Shown here piece by piece: positions 28,904-38,077 of a stretch of 64,000 nt of DNA. Below the pieces are notes generated by a model. That model was not told the origin of the DNA. It made no database searches and saw only the letters and a program-made list of their open reading frames with translations. Numbering within the stretch: position 1 is the stretch's first letter; every line of letters begins with the position of its first letter. The position numbers and the translations under genes are program-made. The stretch is from Rhodoglobus vestalii (GTDB lineage: Bacteria > Actinomycetota > Actinomycetes > Actinomycetales > Microbacteriaceae): NCBI RefSeq assembly GCF_006788895.1, contig NZ_VFRA01000001.1, positions 2,418,001 to 2,482,000 of the forward strand. The letters are read 5' to 3'.

Positions 28904-29458
28904 ATGGAATCTATGATTGCAGCGCCGGTGCCCAGCGCGCGGGCGCGCCTCCTCGCATCCGCTAGTCACCTTTTCCACAAACATGGCATCAACGCCACGG
29001 GAATCGATCTCGTCGTTCGTGGCGCGGGAGTGGCGAAGGCCAGCCTTTATAACAACTTCGCCGGCAAGGAGGCGCTCGTGGTGGCGTACCTGGAGGAAGA
29101 ACTCAGTGGATGGGTCGATCGCGCCCGGGCGCTGGATGAACCCCGGTGCCCTCCGCGGGAGAGGGTCGCTGCTCTCTTTGAAGCTCTCGCGGTCTCCGTG
29201 GAATCGCACACTTTTTACGGTTGCCCCTTCACGAATGCGGTGATCGAACTTCCGGAATGTGTCTCGGTACGGCAGGTCGCGGACCGTTACCGTGATGTGG
29301 TTCGCACGCACATTTCCGGCCTTGTTCAGGAGGCTCCGGGCGCCACCATCGTTTCCCGCCTCGTTCTGCTCTATGACGGGGCCATCACCGCAGCGAAGGT
29401 CGCCCGTGACGCCGTCCTGGTTCGCGAAGCGGGCGCCATGGCGCAGGAACTCGTTTAG
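28904..29458 (+). CDS. TetR/AcrR-family transcriptional regulator
   Basis: A 184-residue regulator. The N-terminal TetR DNA-binding domain is complete: ARARLLASASHLFHKHGINA, then the helix-turn-helix VRGAGVAKASLYNNFAGKEAL (about residues 40-60). The C-terminal ligand/dimer domain holds CPFTNAVIELPE, typical of the TetR group related to quinone- or electrophile-responsive repressors (inference). Divergent from the DsrE-like gene, with two operator-like repeats between them, so it likely controls that gene and itself. Confidence 0.9.
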   Translation: MESMIAAPVPSARARLLASASHLFHKHGINATGIDLVVRGAGVAKASLYNNFAGKEALVVAYLEEELSGWVDRARALDEPRCPPRERVAALFEALAVSVESHTFYGCPFTNAVIELPECVSVRQVADRYRDVVRTHISGLVQEAPGATIVSRLVLLYDGAITAAKVARDAVLVREAGAMAQELV

Positions 29459-29484
29459 ATCATTCACCGATACATCGGAGGGTT

Positions 29485-29628
29485 CTACAACAGCCGGTCA
29501 CGCCAGGGTGAGAGATCAATCGAATCCGCTGTCCGAAATCCCCGCAGCAGCCCCTCCTCGTCGACGCTCACGAGTTCACCCGTGGCGGAATTTATTTCAC
29601 AGGCATAGGGTTTCAGCAAGAGCCCCAT
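29485..29628 (-). pseudogene. Possible C-terminal fragment of a lost gene
   Basis: The minus strand carries a 47-codon frame ending with RTADSIDLSPWRDRLL. Its composition (Gly, Asp, Glu and Arg in amphipathic pattern) looks like the end of a real protein. It is preceded in frame by a TGA and has no clear ribosome site. I do not recognise the parent family. It could equally be a chance frame. Confidence 0.25.
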
Positions 29629-29709
29629 GCTTCAATAGCTGTGCCGTGCCGACGGGCGGCCAACTGCCACAAATAGTTCACGTTGAAGTCGCAAACAAAG
29701 GAGAAAACC

Positions 29710-30495
29710 ATGACAGTACAAAATAAGGTCGCTCTCGTTACTGGCGCAGGTCAGGGAATAGGCCGGGGGATCGCGCTTCGATTAGCGCAAGACGGTTTCG
29801 ACGTTGCCATTGCAGACCTCGACTTTCAGAAGGACAAGGCCGACAGCGTTGTGGCTGAAATTGAGGCGATTGGCCGCAAGGCGATTTTTGTGGCTGCGGA
29901 CGTTTCTCAGCGTAAAGATATCGTGGCTGCGGTAGACACAGCGGCAAAAGAGCTGGGCGGGTTCGACGTGATCGTCAACAACGCCGGTATCGCCCAAGTG
30001 AAGCCGATTCTTGACATCACCGAAGACGACCTGAACAGCATTTTCCGCATCAATGTTCATAGCGTTGTCTGGGGCATTCAGGCAGCTGCCGCCAAGTTCG
30101 AAGAACTCGGCCATGGAGGCAAGATCATCTCAGCTGCCTCGATCGCTGCGATCCAAGGCTTCCCCATTCTTGGCGCTTACTCGGCTTCCAAGTTCGCAGT
30201 GCGCGGCATCACGCAAGCTGCCGCCCAAGAGCTTGCCCCCAAGGGCATAACGGTAAACGCCTATGCGCCCGGCATCGTCGGCACTGGAATGTGGGAGTTG
30301 ATCGATGCGGAGCTCAGCAAGATCAATGGCAAGCCTCTCGGCCAGAACCTCAAGGAGAATGTGGAGGGCATCGCACTCGGCCGCATCGAAACGCCGGATG
30401 ATGTCGCCAGAGTCGTCTCATTCTTCGCTGGCCATGATTCGGACTATGTGACGGGACAGGTCCTCCTAGTCGATGGTGGAATGCTCTACAACTAA
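29710..30495 (+). CDS. budC: Diacetyl/acetoin reductase, (S)-acetoin-forming (SDR family)
   Basis: A 261-residue short-chain dehydrogenase. The cofactor motif TGAGQGIG is at residues 9-16, NNAGIAQVKP follows, and the catalytic Ser and Tyr-x-x-x-Lys are in IISAASIAA and AYSASKFAVRG. The segment YAPGIVGTGMWELID with the C-terminal TGQVLLVDGGMLYN closely fits the acetoin/2,3-butanediol reductase group. It interconverts diacetyl, acetoin and probably butanediol with NAD(H). AAAGGAG seven bases before the ATG at 29710 sets the start. Monocistronic. Confidence 0.85.
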   Translation: MTVQNKVALVTGAGQGIGRGIALRLAQDGFDVAIADLDFQKDKADSVVAEIEAIGRKAIFVAADVSQRKDIVAAVDTAAKELGGFDVIVNNAGIAQVKPILDITEDDLNSIFRINVHSVVWGIQAAAAKFEELGHGGKIISAASIAAIQGFPILGAYSASKFAVRGITQAAAQELAPKGITVNAYAPGIVGTGMWELIDAELSKINGKPLGQNLKENVEGIALGRIETPDDVARVVSFFAGHDSDYVTGQVLLVDGGMLYN

Positions 30496-30806
30496 CTTCG
30501 CGCAGACGTGTCCGACGCCTTCGCGGCTGCGTTGGCGCCGGTACGAGTCTCAATCATCACTGCGGCGGATCTGAGCGTAGTCTCGAGCGCCTGTGATTCC
30601 AGTGTTGTTAATGGTCGTGGACCCGGCAACAGGACGTGAACCCACAAACCCCAATTGGACAAGAGGTACTTCCAGAGTGCCCACGTTCGAGATTCTCGTT
30701 ACTGCTGCCCTGCCATCGCCAAACATCCGTCCGGTGGGCCCTTTGAGGCCGCGCATCCCGCTAGGATAGGTATGCCTTACCTAACTATCAGAAATGGACA
30801 CCCTCA
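30496..30806. other. 311-bp intergenic stretch with iron box
   Basis: No convincing gene. The right end holds the DtxR-type box (30766-30784). The stretch 30590-30660 has mild tRNA-3'-end-like wording but does not pair as a T arm. Confidence 0.6.
30766..30784. promoter_or_regulatory. DtxR/IdeR-type iron box upstream of the ferric iron transporter
   Basis: ATAGGTATGCCTTACCTAA; its complement reads TTAGGTAAGGCATACCTAT and matches the DtxR consensus TTAGGTTAGGCTAACCTAA at 15 of 19 positions by eye. It lies 23 bases before the GTG of the iron-binding lipoprotein gene, placing the transporter under iron repression. Confidence 0.75.
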
Positions 30807-31862
30807 GTGCGCACTTTCCGCCGTAGCCTCATTCTCTCCGCGGGCGTCACCGCCCTCGCCCTGACTATCGCGGGCTGCGCGCCCGCCGGCGATACCGAAC
30901 CGTCCGCGCCGAGCGACGCAGCGATCACGAGCGACGGCGAGCTCACCCTCTACGCCGGCCGCGACGAGGCGCTCATCGCACCGCTCATCGAGAAATTCAC
31001 CGAAGACACCGGCATCAAGGTCAGCGCCCGCTACGGTTCAAGCCCCGAGCTCAACGCGCTCCTGCTCGAGGAGGGCGACAACTCGCCCGCCCAGGTATTC
31101 CTGTCGCAGGACGCTGGAGCCCTGGGCTCGCTCGCGAACGCCGGCCTCGTCAGCAAGATCCCCGCCGAGTTTGCCGACCTCATTCCCGCCGGCTTCACGT
31201 CGGAGGATCACAGCTGGATCGGCGTCACCGGCCGCGCCCGCGTGATCGCCTACGACTCGGAGAAGCTCAGCGAGGATGAGATTCCCGATGGCGTCGCAGA
31301 GCTGACCGACCCCAAGTGGAGCGACCGGGTCGGCTTCCCGCCCGGAAACGCGAGCTTCCAGTCGTTCGTCACCGCGCTTCGCGTGCTCGAGGGCGAAGAG
31401 GATGCCGAGGCGTGGGTCGAAGGCATCAGCAAGAACTCCCCTGTGCTCACCGAGAAGAACGGCGCGACCCTCGACCTGGTCAACAGCGGCCAGCTCGACC
31501 TCGCGCTCATCAACCACTACTACTGGTACGAGGATGCGGCCGAAGTCGGAGCCGACGCGATGCGTGCACAGGTCAAGTTCTTGCCCGGCGACGCCGGCGG
31601 CATGGTGAACGTTACCGGCGCAGCAATCCTCGCCGGAGCCGAAGGTGACCCGGACGCACTCGCGTTCATCGAGTACCTCGTCTCCGAGAAGGCGCAGCAG
31701 TTCTTCGTCGAGAACACGTACGAGTACCCGCTGCTCCCGGGTGTCGACGCACCGGAGGGCCTCCCGGAACTGGAGAACCTCGTCAACCCTAAGCTCGATC
31801 TCAGTGACCTCGAATCCCTCGAACAGACCCAGGAGCTGCTCGCACAGTACGGTCTTCTATAA
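30807..31862 (+). CDS. fbpA: Ferric iron ABC transporter substrate-binding lipoprotein (FbpA-like)
   Basis: A 351-residue lipoprotein: signal peptide with lipobox IAGC (Cys 24), then a type 2 periplasmic-binding fold. ELTLYAGRDEALIAPLIEKF, FLSQDAGALG, the hinge region TGRARVIAYD and the tyrosine pair NHYYWYE are as in FbpA/FutA-type ferric-binding proteins, where adjacent tyrosines bind Fe3+. GTG start just after an iron box. First gene of the fbpABC-like operon. Confidence 0.9.
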   Translation: MRTFRRSLILSAGVTALALTIAGCAPAGDTEPSAPSDAAITSDGELTLYAGRDEALIAPLIEKFTEDTGIKVSARYGSSPELNALLLEEGDNSPAQVFLSQDAGALGSLANAGLVSKIPAEFADLIPAGFTSEDHSWIGVTGRARVIAYDSEKLSEDEIPDGVAELTDPKWSDRVGFPPGNASFQSFVTALRVLEGEEDAEAWVEGISKNSPVLTEKNGATLDLVNSGQLDLALINHYYWYEDAAEVGADAMRAQVKFLPGDAGGMVNVTGAAILAGAEGDPDALAFIEYLVSEKAQQFFVENTYEYPLLPGVDAPEGLPELENLVNPKLDLSDLESLEQTQELLAQYGLL

Positions 31863-31966
31863 GGGCAACTGCGCTGCGCTGTCACTGAACTGGCCGCGCA
31901 GCGCAACCACCACCGGCATTGAAGCGGCCCGCCGCGCCACATGCCCCACCCATCAGCAGGAGTCGG

Positions 31967-33592
31967 ATGCCACAGCGAGTCGATGAGCGAGTCGCCGACC
32001 TCGGAGTCGAGCCGATCGGAGTCGAGCCGATCCCGGCCGAGCCGATTCGCGAACCTGTCGGGCGACGGCCGCCGCGGATGTTGCTGCTACTCGGCCTCGT
32101 CGCGTGCGCCATCGCATCCATCCCGCTGGTCTATCTCCTCGTTCGGGTCGGATCGAGCGGACTCGAGGATGCCGTGACGGTGCTTGGCCGCCCCCGAGTG
32201 CCGCTGCTGCTGTTCAACACCGTGAGCCTCGCGGCGGCGGTCACCTCGACGTGCGTGCTGGTCGGAGTGCCGACCGCCTTCCTGCTCGCCCGCACCCGGC
32301 TGCGATTGCGGGGGATGTGGACCGTGCTCGCCGCGCTTCCGCTCGCCGTTCCCTCCTACCTCGCCGCCTACGGCTGGCTCGCCGCGGTGCCGGGAATGCA
32401 GGGATTCTGGGCATCCTGGCTCGTGCTGACCCTCGTCTCAACCCCCTACGTGACGCTGCCGGTGATGGCCGCGCTGCGGGCGGGGACCACGGGTCTCGAC
32501 GACGTGGCCCGCACTCTTGGGCGCAGGCCCTGGCACGCATTCTGGCTCGGCACTTGGCCGCAGATCCGGCCGGCGACCCTCGCGGGAGCGCTCCTCGTGT
32601 GCCTCTACGTGCTCTCGGAGTTTGGCGCAGTCGCTCTGTTCCGCTTCCCCGTGCTGACCACGGCGATTCAGCAGGCGTACGGGGCGAGCTTCAACCGCAA
32701 TTACGCGGCGATTCTCGCGACTGTGCTCGTTCTTCTTGCGATGGTCATCGTGATAGCGGAGCAGACGGCGCGCGGTCGCGCCCGCCGCCGGTTCGGGGCC
32801 GTGACCGGCGTTGCTCGCCACCGCGTCGTCAACCTCGGCTACTGGACGGCGCCGTCGATGGCTCTGCTCTCGGTGGTTCCGACTCTCGCGGTCGGGCTCC
32901 CGGTGGCGGTGCTGTTCGCCCGGCTGTTCGAGGCGGAGACGCTGCGGGCGCTCGATCCTGTCGAGCTTGGCCAGGCGATCTTCAATACCTTGGCCCTGTC
33001 GATCGGTGGCGCCGTCATTGCGGTGCTCCTTGCCCTGCCGATTGGTGCGCTCGCCGCCAGGTACCGTGGCCGGCTTGTGCGCGTTATTGAGTCGCTCGGT
33101 TACCTCGCTCTCGGCCTGCCCGGCATTGTGGTGGGACTTTCGCTTGTGTTCTTCTCGCTCTCGGTGCTGCCCACGCTCTACCAGACCGGTTTCGTGCTTG
33201 CTTTCGCCTATGGGGTGCTGTTCATGCCCAAGGCGATCGGGGCGATCCGGAGTGCCACGGCCCAGGTGCCCACCTCGCTCGAGGACGTCTCGCGAACCCT
33301 CGGCTACGGCCAACTGCAGACCTGGTGGTTCGTCACCGCGCGGCTCGCCCGCCCGGGAATCTTCGCTGGTGCGCTGCTCGTGGCGGTTACGGCGATGAAG
33401 GAGCTGCCGGCGACGCTTCTCTTGCGCCCCACCGGAACCGACACCCTCGCGATCGAACTCTGGTCGCGCACCGACGTCTCCGCCTACGGTGCCGCTGCAC
33501 CCTACGCGGCCGCGCTCATTCTCGTGGCGGCAGTTCCCGCGTTTCTCCTCTCGGGAGCTGGCCGCGGACGAGTGGATGGGACAGCTTCATGA
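31967..33592 (+). CDS. fbpB: Ferric iron ABC transporter permease (fused double permease, FbpB-like)
   Basis: A 541-residue permease with two BPD_transp_1 halves and about 12 helices, each half with a coupling loop (DDVARTLGRRPWHAFWLGTW and LEDVSRTLGYGQLQTWWF). This fused layout is usual for iron FbpB/SfuB permeases. The N-terminal tail has a short repeat, GVEPIGVEPIPAEPIREP. CAGGAG four bases before the ATG at 31967 sets the start. The stop overlaps the ATPase gene as ATGA. Confidence 0.9.
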   Translation: MPQRVDERVADLGVEPIGVEPIPAEPIREPVGRRPPRMLLLLGLVACAIASIPLVYLLVRVGSSGLEDAVTVLGRPRVPLLLFNTVSLAAAVTSTCVLVGVPTAFLLARTRLRLRGMWTVLAALPLAVPSYLAAYGWLAAVPGMQGFWASWLVLTLVSTPYVTLPVMAALRAGTTGLDDVARTLGRRPWHAFWLGTWPQIRPATLAGALLVCLYVLSEFGAVALFRFPVLTTAIQQAYGASFNRNYAAILATVLVLLAMVIVIAEQTARGRARRRFGAVTGVARHRVVNLGYWTAPSMALLSVVPTLAVGLPVAVLFARLFEAETLRALDPVELGQAIFNTLALSIGGAVIAVLLALPIGALAARYRGRLVRVIESLGYLALGLPGIVVGLSLVFFSLSVLPTLYQTGFVLAFAYGVLFMPKAIGAIRSATAQVPTSLEDVSRTLGYGQLQTWWFVTARLARPGIFAGALLVAVTAMKELPATLLLRPTGTDTLAIELWSRTDVSAYGAAAPYAAALILVAAVPAFLLSGAGRGRVDGTAS

Positions 33593-34884
33593 GTCGGCTT
33601 TCGATGCGCAACGTGGTCGTTGGCTACGGGGTGGAACCGGTGCTGCGGGGCATCTCCCTCGAAGTCCCGAACGGGTCTCTCGTGGCGATCGTGGGGCCGA
33701 GCGGATGCGGCAAGACGACGCTTCTGCGCACGATCGCGGGCCTCATCCGAGCGCGGTCCGGCGAGGTGCGGTTGGGGCAGCGGATGGTCACGACGCACGG
33801 CATCCATCTGGCGCCGGAGAAGCGGAGGATCGGCTGGGTTCCGCAAGACGCAGCGCTCTTCCCGCACCTGACCGTTGCCGAGAACATCGCCTTCGGACTC
33901 GGCGGCGGCCGTCGCGCTGCGCGCCGGTCGGCGGGCGAAGAACGGGTGCGCCACCTGCTCTGTCTCGTCGGGCTCTCGGCGCTCGCCGGTCGCTCACCGG
34001 CACAGCTGTCCGGAGGTCAGGCGCAGCGGGTGGCGCTCGCTCGGGCTCTCGCGTCGGGGCCGGAGGTAGTGCTGATGGACGAGCCATTCGGTGCGCTTGA
34101 CCCCCTTCTTCGTGGCGAGCTACGCACCGAGGTGCGGGCGCTGCTCGCCGCCGAGGGGATGACCGGCATTCTTGTCACACACGACCAAGCCGAGGCGCTC
34201 TCGATCGCGGACTACGTCGCGGTGATGCGCGATGGCGAAATTTTGCAGTTCGGGACCCCAACCGAGGTCTACGAGCGACCCGCGACTCCTTGGGTTGCAA
34301 CATTCGTCGGAGAGTCGGTGTTCCTGCCCGGCCTGTGGCGTTCGGGCTCGGTTGTTGGGGCGCTGGGGTCCTTAGAGGCGGAGTGGATGCCGGGGGACGC
34401 GACGCTTGGGGACGCGACCCTGGGGGATGCGACCCTGGGGAACACGGTCAACGGTGCATCCTCGGGTGCCGACCTGGCCGTCGGTGCGTCCCCCGCGGGT
34501 GTGCTCGCTTACGACGAGAGCGGAGTCCGGCACGGCAGCCAACTCCCGAGCGAGATTCGCCGTTCCGGGGAGACGACCCCAATTACCGTGGTCTCCGGGC
34601 GCCCGGCGGCTGGTGTGGTTGGTGAGGACACCCCAGTAGCCGTGCTTATCCGTCCGGAACAGCTTGAATTGAAGCTGATCGTTGAGCCGATGCTTGCCCA
34701 AGGACTTCGTGCGACCGTCACTGCGGTGAGTTACACAGGCCACGACGCACTGCTCGAGCTCTCGTTGCAGAGTGGAACGAGTTGCATGGCTCGGGTGGCC
34801 GCCTCGGGCCTTCTCCCGGTGGGTGCCGAGGTCACCGTTGAGGTGCGCGGTCGAGTACTGGCATATCCGCGCGCGGGCGACTAA
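33589..34884 (+). CDS. fbpC: Ferric iron ABC transporter ATP-binding protein (FbpC-like) with extended linker
   Basis: A 431-residue ATPase, longer than the usual 340-360. Walker A GPSGCGKTT (about residues 36-44), signature LSGGQAQRVALARAL, Walker B VVLMDEPFGALDPL and H-loop LVTHDQ are intact. After about residue 255, roughly 90 residues of low complexity intervene, including three copies of Gly-Asp-Ala-Thr-Leu from a 15-bp repeat, before a TOBE-type C-terminal domain (VAVLIRPEQLEL onward). ATGA overlap with the permease. The insert may be a species-level expansion. Confidence 0.88.
   Translation: MSRLSMRNVVVGYGVEPVLRGISLEVPNGSLVAIVGPSGCGKTTLLRTIAGLIRARSGEVRLGQRMVTTHGIHLAPEKRRIGWVPQDAALFPHLTVAENIAFGLGGGRRAARRSAGEERVRHLLCLVGLSALAGRSPAQLSGGQAQRVALARALASGPEVVLMDEPFGALDPLLRGELRTEVRALLAAEGMTGILVTHDQAEALSIADYVAVMRDGEILQFGTPTEVYERPATPWVATFVGESVFLPGLWRSGSVVGALGSLEAEWMPGDATLGDATLGDATLGNTVNGASSGADLAVGASPAGVLAYDESGVRHGSQLPSEIRRSGETTPITVVSGRPAAGVVGEDTPVAVLIRPEQLELKLIVEPMLAQGLRATVTAVSYTGHDALLELSLQSGTSCMARVAASGLLPVGAEVTVEVRGRVLAYPRAGD
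34396..34440 (+). repeat. 15-bp tandem repeat within fbpC
   Basis: Three contiguous 15-bp units (34396-34410, 34411-34425, 34426-34440), the last two differing at one base and the first at two or three. They encode repeated Asp-Ala-Thr-Leu-Gly in the linker. Confidence 0.95.
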
Positions 34885-35090
34885 TCGGGTTTCGCCTCCG
34901 GGGGTACCCGTAACCCCCAGTTTCGCGGCTGACGCGGTGTTGAGGTGCCGGTAGATGCTTCTGGACAGGTAGCGTTTGAGGCAGCGGCTGAAGTGTCGGG
35001 CCGACCAAGTGACTACATCACCGTCACCGAAATGACCCTGCGTCATGGCTCGAGCCCACGGCGTGCGGCTATGAGGGGTGTAAAGCGAAC

Positions 35091-36728
35091 TCACCCGTTC
35101 AGCCGGATGACCTCCACCGAACCGTTTGCCCCCGCCAGAACCAGTACGCTACTTGCCTCAACGCCGTCGAGCGCTGTAACGAGCGCCGCGGCATCCGGTT
35201 CGCCATCCACCGCAGCCGCACGCTGAAGCACCGTGACCCGAGCACCCGTCGCGGCACGCAGCGTGTCGATGAGTTCGGCACTGCCGCCGGATGTCACCAG
35301 CGTCAGATGGTCAATGCGACGAATCGGCTCCTGGGCAACGTCAGAGACGCGATCCTTTCGCCAGATCGCGAAATGGTAGGCGGCCACAAGCACCGTTGCG
35401 GTGAGGAGACCGAGGGCCTGACGAGAGCGTTCGACGAACGTCTCGCCGCTGCCCCCGTCGAGCAGGAACGAGAATAGCTGGAACCCGATCACCAGCAACG
35501 TGATGAGAGCCACCAACGCGCTGAGACCGAAAATAACCACAAGGTAGATGCGTCGACCGGGGGTCGCCACAAGCTCGGGTGTTGACGCCGCCAGAGGACG
35601 CCATGTCATCCACCACAGCACGCCACCGACGAGTAATGCGCTGAGCCCACCCAGCAGCAGACTGCGGATGTTGCCCTCAAGAATTGAATTGCTCGTCGTG
35701 GCCAACAGCGCGTTGATGGTCACCCCGACACCCGTCGCCGCATAGGCCAACGAGACACCGGTGCTCGCCAACCGGGATGCCGCGCGCACCCCCACAGAGC
35801 GGGAAGCGACAACACGGGCGTGATACACAAACACCAGTGCACCCACCACCGTGCTGGCAATGGCGGTACCCAACGGAGCCAGAGTGACAGCAATCGGCTG
35901 CTGCGCCCCCGTCACGAGTTCAAGTATCACCGAGAGCGTAAGCGTGAGCCCCAGGGCGAGCACCGCGAGCGAGGCAACCCCCGCAATAAAGACGAGGAGC
36001 ACATTGCTGAACCCGAAATTCTGCGCGCGCACTCCCACACGTAACCAGTGCCACCACCACAGCAGCCCGCCGCCGACCGCCCACACCAGAGACTGCAACA
36101 CCAGTTGCCACACCGGATCACTGAGCAACACAGAACCCGCAACGGTGTCCACGGCGGAGTCGACAAGTCGGCTCAGCGCCCACACCAGCCCGCCGGCCGC
36201 ATAGCTCAGGCCGATGAGGGAAGCGAGTGCGGGGGCCGCACCCGGCAGTCTCGTGGGTCCCTTGCTGGGGTGCTGCCACATCCAGTAATGCCACAACCAG
36301 ATGAGCGCCCACACGATACCGCCGGCGAGCCTATACGGGTCCCAGCCGACCGTGATGGCATTAGCGATCCACGAGAAAAGAGTGATGGTGGCGGTAAGCA
36401 GCGCCGCAGTCGAGAGGATCACCAAATACACCGGCCAGGTCACCGATGCTCGGTCGCGAGCACTCGCGGAGTCACGCCAAGTCAGCCACCACAGCAGGGC
36501 AGCGAGGGGGCCGGCGATGAGGGCTGCGGCCAACGATGTTGCGAGACCCTCGTTATCAAAAACTACCTCGACGCGGTTCACGGTGAGCAGCCGTTCCAGA
36601 AGACCACTCAGACCGTTGGCGGCGATTATGACGGTGATCGCCAGCAACAAATACGTGATTAAGCGGCGCACCGTCTGCACGCCCCCCACCGCAGGTGTCA
36701 CACCAGGGTTCGGGGTTGTTGAGGTCAT
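35091..36728 (-). CDS. DUF5671-type polytopic membrane protein built of repeats
   Basis: A 545-residue membrane protein with roughly 18 predicted helices. It reads as about six successive units of 65-90 residues, each with three hydrophobic helices and each closing in a Trp/His-rich segment: ALLWWLTWRDS, LIWLWHYWMW, LLWWWHWLRV, LVFVYHARV, VLWWMTWRPL and AAYHFAIWRKD. A soluble C-terminal tail of about 85 residues follows (LTLVTSGGSAELIDTLRAATG). This fits the DUF5671 family of predicted membrane proteins, function unknown. The ATG at 36728 overlaps the upstream gene's stop as ATGA, so the two are co-translated. Confidence 0.75.
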   Translation of the reverse strand: MTSTTPNPGVTPAVGGVQTVRRLITYLLLAITVIIAANGLSGLLERLLTVNRVEVVFDNEGLATSLAAALIAGPLAALLWWLTWRDSASARDRASVTWPVYLVILSTAALLTATITLFSWIANAITVGWDPYRLAGGIVWALIWLWHYWMWQHPSKGPTRLPGAAPALASLIGLSYAAGGLVWALSRLVDSAVDTVAGSVLLSDPVWQLVLQSLVWAVGGGLLWWWHWLRVGVRAQNFGFSNVLLVFIAGVASLAVLALGLTLTLSVILELVTGAQQPIAVTLAPLGTAIASTVVGALVFVYHARVVASRSVGVRAASRLASTGVSLAYAATGVGVTINALLATTSNSILEGNIRSLLLGGLSALLVGGVLWWMTWRPLAASTPELVATPGRRIYLVVIFGLSALVALITLLVIGFQLFSFLLDGGSGETFVERSRQALGLLTATVLVAAYHFAIWRKDRVSDVAQEPIRRIDHLTLVTSGGSAELIDTLRAATGARVTVLQRAAAVDGEPDAAALVTALDGVEASSVLVLAGANGSVEVIRLNG

Positions 36729-37183
36729 TCGCTTATGCCCTGGTCGTAGCACAATGCCAACTCCCACGGAGTCGACTCAATCTTCCAGAGGTCGCCCTCG
36801 TTCACCAGCGTGAAAACTCCGTCATACTCGTAGCCTGAACCACCGAATGAGCCACCGCCGTACTCCATTGTCACCCGTACCATGGCGGTGTCGCCGTTCA
36901 TCTTCGACGAAATGACGGTCATCCGAAGCTCCTGAATCACGCTCGGCTCTGACCGCTCACAGTTGTCGCGAAGGGCGGAAGCGAGAAACTCAAGTGCGGA
37001 CGTGGTGTCGCTATCGACTATCGCGCGCGAATAAGACTGAACGACACCCTCCGGTGTTGTGGGGTCCACATTCGCGGGCCCTCCGCGAGTGAACACCACC
37101 ACCAGGGCGATCACAACAATGGCGGCAATGATGGAAAGGATCGCGATGAGTGCGCGATCTGGTCGAGCAGCGTGAGGCTCCAT
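36725..37183 (-). CDS. Membrane-anchored protein with a DUF4878/NTF2-like extracellular domain
   Basis: A 152-residue protein with one N-terminal helix (ALIAILSIIAAIVVIALVVVF), then an exported domain that begins TTPEGVVQSYSRAIVDSDTTSALEFL and ends DGVFTLVNEGDLWKIE, the pattern of DUF4878/lumazine-like NTF2-fold proteins. The ATG at 37183 and a GTG at 37210 are both possible starts; neither has a clear ribosome site. Coupled by ATGA to the DUF5671 gene, so they may form one membrane system. Confidence 0.65.
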   Translation of the reverse strand: MEPHAARPDRALIAILSIIAAIVVIALVVVFTRGGPANVDPTTPEGVVQSYSRAIVDSDTTSALEFLASALRDNCERSEPSVIQELRMTVISSKMNGDTAMVRVTMEYGGGSFGGSGYEYDGVFTLVNEGDLWKIESTPWELALCYDQGISE

Positions 37184-37283
37184 GAGGACAGCATGGCCTA
37201 TCCGAGGCACTAAGGGCTAGAGGTGACGACCATTGCGATCATCGTCACCGAGCACGTTGAGGTTGTCGTTAGGTTCATCGCGC

Positions 37284-38077
37284 TTAATGGTCAGCGCCAG
37301 CGGGAAGGCGTGTGCCGAGCAGCTCAGTGAGGCGAGCCACAAACAAGCTACCCACCGCAGCCGTACAGATCGACACACCAATCTGGCGAAAATAGTTGTT
37401 CGACGCCGTCGCTGTACCGACCTGCGAATTCGGGAACGTGTTCTGCACAATCAGGACCAGAATCTGCATGCTCATCCCAAGACCCACCCCCATCACCGCG
37501 AGGTACGAGCAGGAGGATCCAAATCGGCAACGCCGGGGTTATCGACAGCCCCGCTGGGTCGCATTCACCCCGGTCACCATCTGCAGATAGATCGGCATGT
37601 AGGCGAGAGCAATAAGCCCGATTATGTTGAGCGAATCCCAGTCATGCAGCGTTCCACCCCAGGTCATCACGGGCACGATCGCCGTTGAGGTGATCGCTAG
37701 CGCACCCAGCGGAAGGTTCATCCAGAACGCCCAACGCCATCCGAGGGACTCGGTAAACCAATCGCCCAAGAGCGGGCCAGCAACACCCTGAACGGCGCGA
37801 CCAATAATCAGCCACGTCGTATCGGGGCGAGGTCACCGAGCTTTCCATAGACCGGCGTAATGATGGTCGACGCCAAAATGTACGCTGTGGTCACCCACAG
37901 CATGTGGTTCACACCATTGAGCTCGCCCACAATGGTGGGCAAGGCGGTACTAAAAATGGTCTGGTCGAGTGCCGAAAGCAGCAGGGTGACCATGAGGCCC
38001 ACAAACAACAGCAGAATGCTGCGCTTAGCTGCGGGATCACTGGTGGTCATAACTTCGGGTTCGCGGGTAGTTGTCAT
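37284..38077 (-). pseudogene. Decayed DHA2-type MFS multidrug transporter
   Basis: Pieces of one 14-helix MFS transporter lie in order on the minus strand but in different frames. The N-terminus from ATG 38077 ([20 protein letters not shown] through [18 protein letters not shown]) is followed by GWRWAFWMNLPLGALAI with IGLIALAYMPIYLQMVTG, then GLGMSMQILVLIVQN with NYFRQIGVSI near 37290-37490. Compared with the family, several helices are missing between blocks and at least two frame changes occur, so no functional product is expected. ATGA overlap with the upstream tetR shows that the two were once an operon. Confidence 0.85.

Noticed and set aside
30590..30690. tRNA-3'-end-like wording (GGGTTCACGTCC on the minus strand)
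   Set aside because: The flanking bases do not pair as a T stem and no acceptor or anticodon arm is present.
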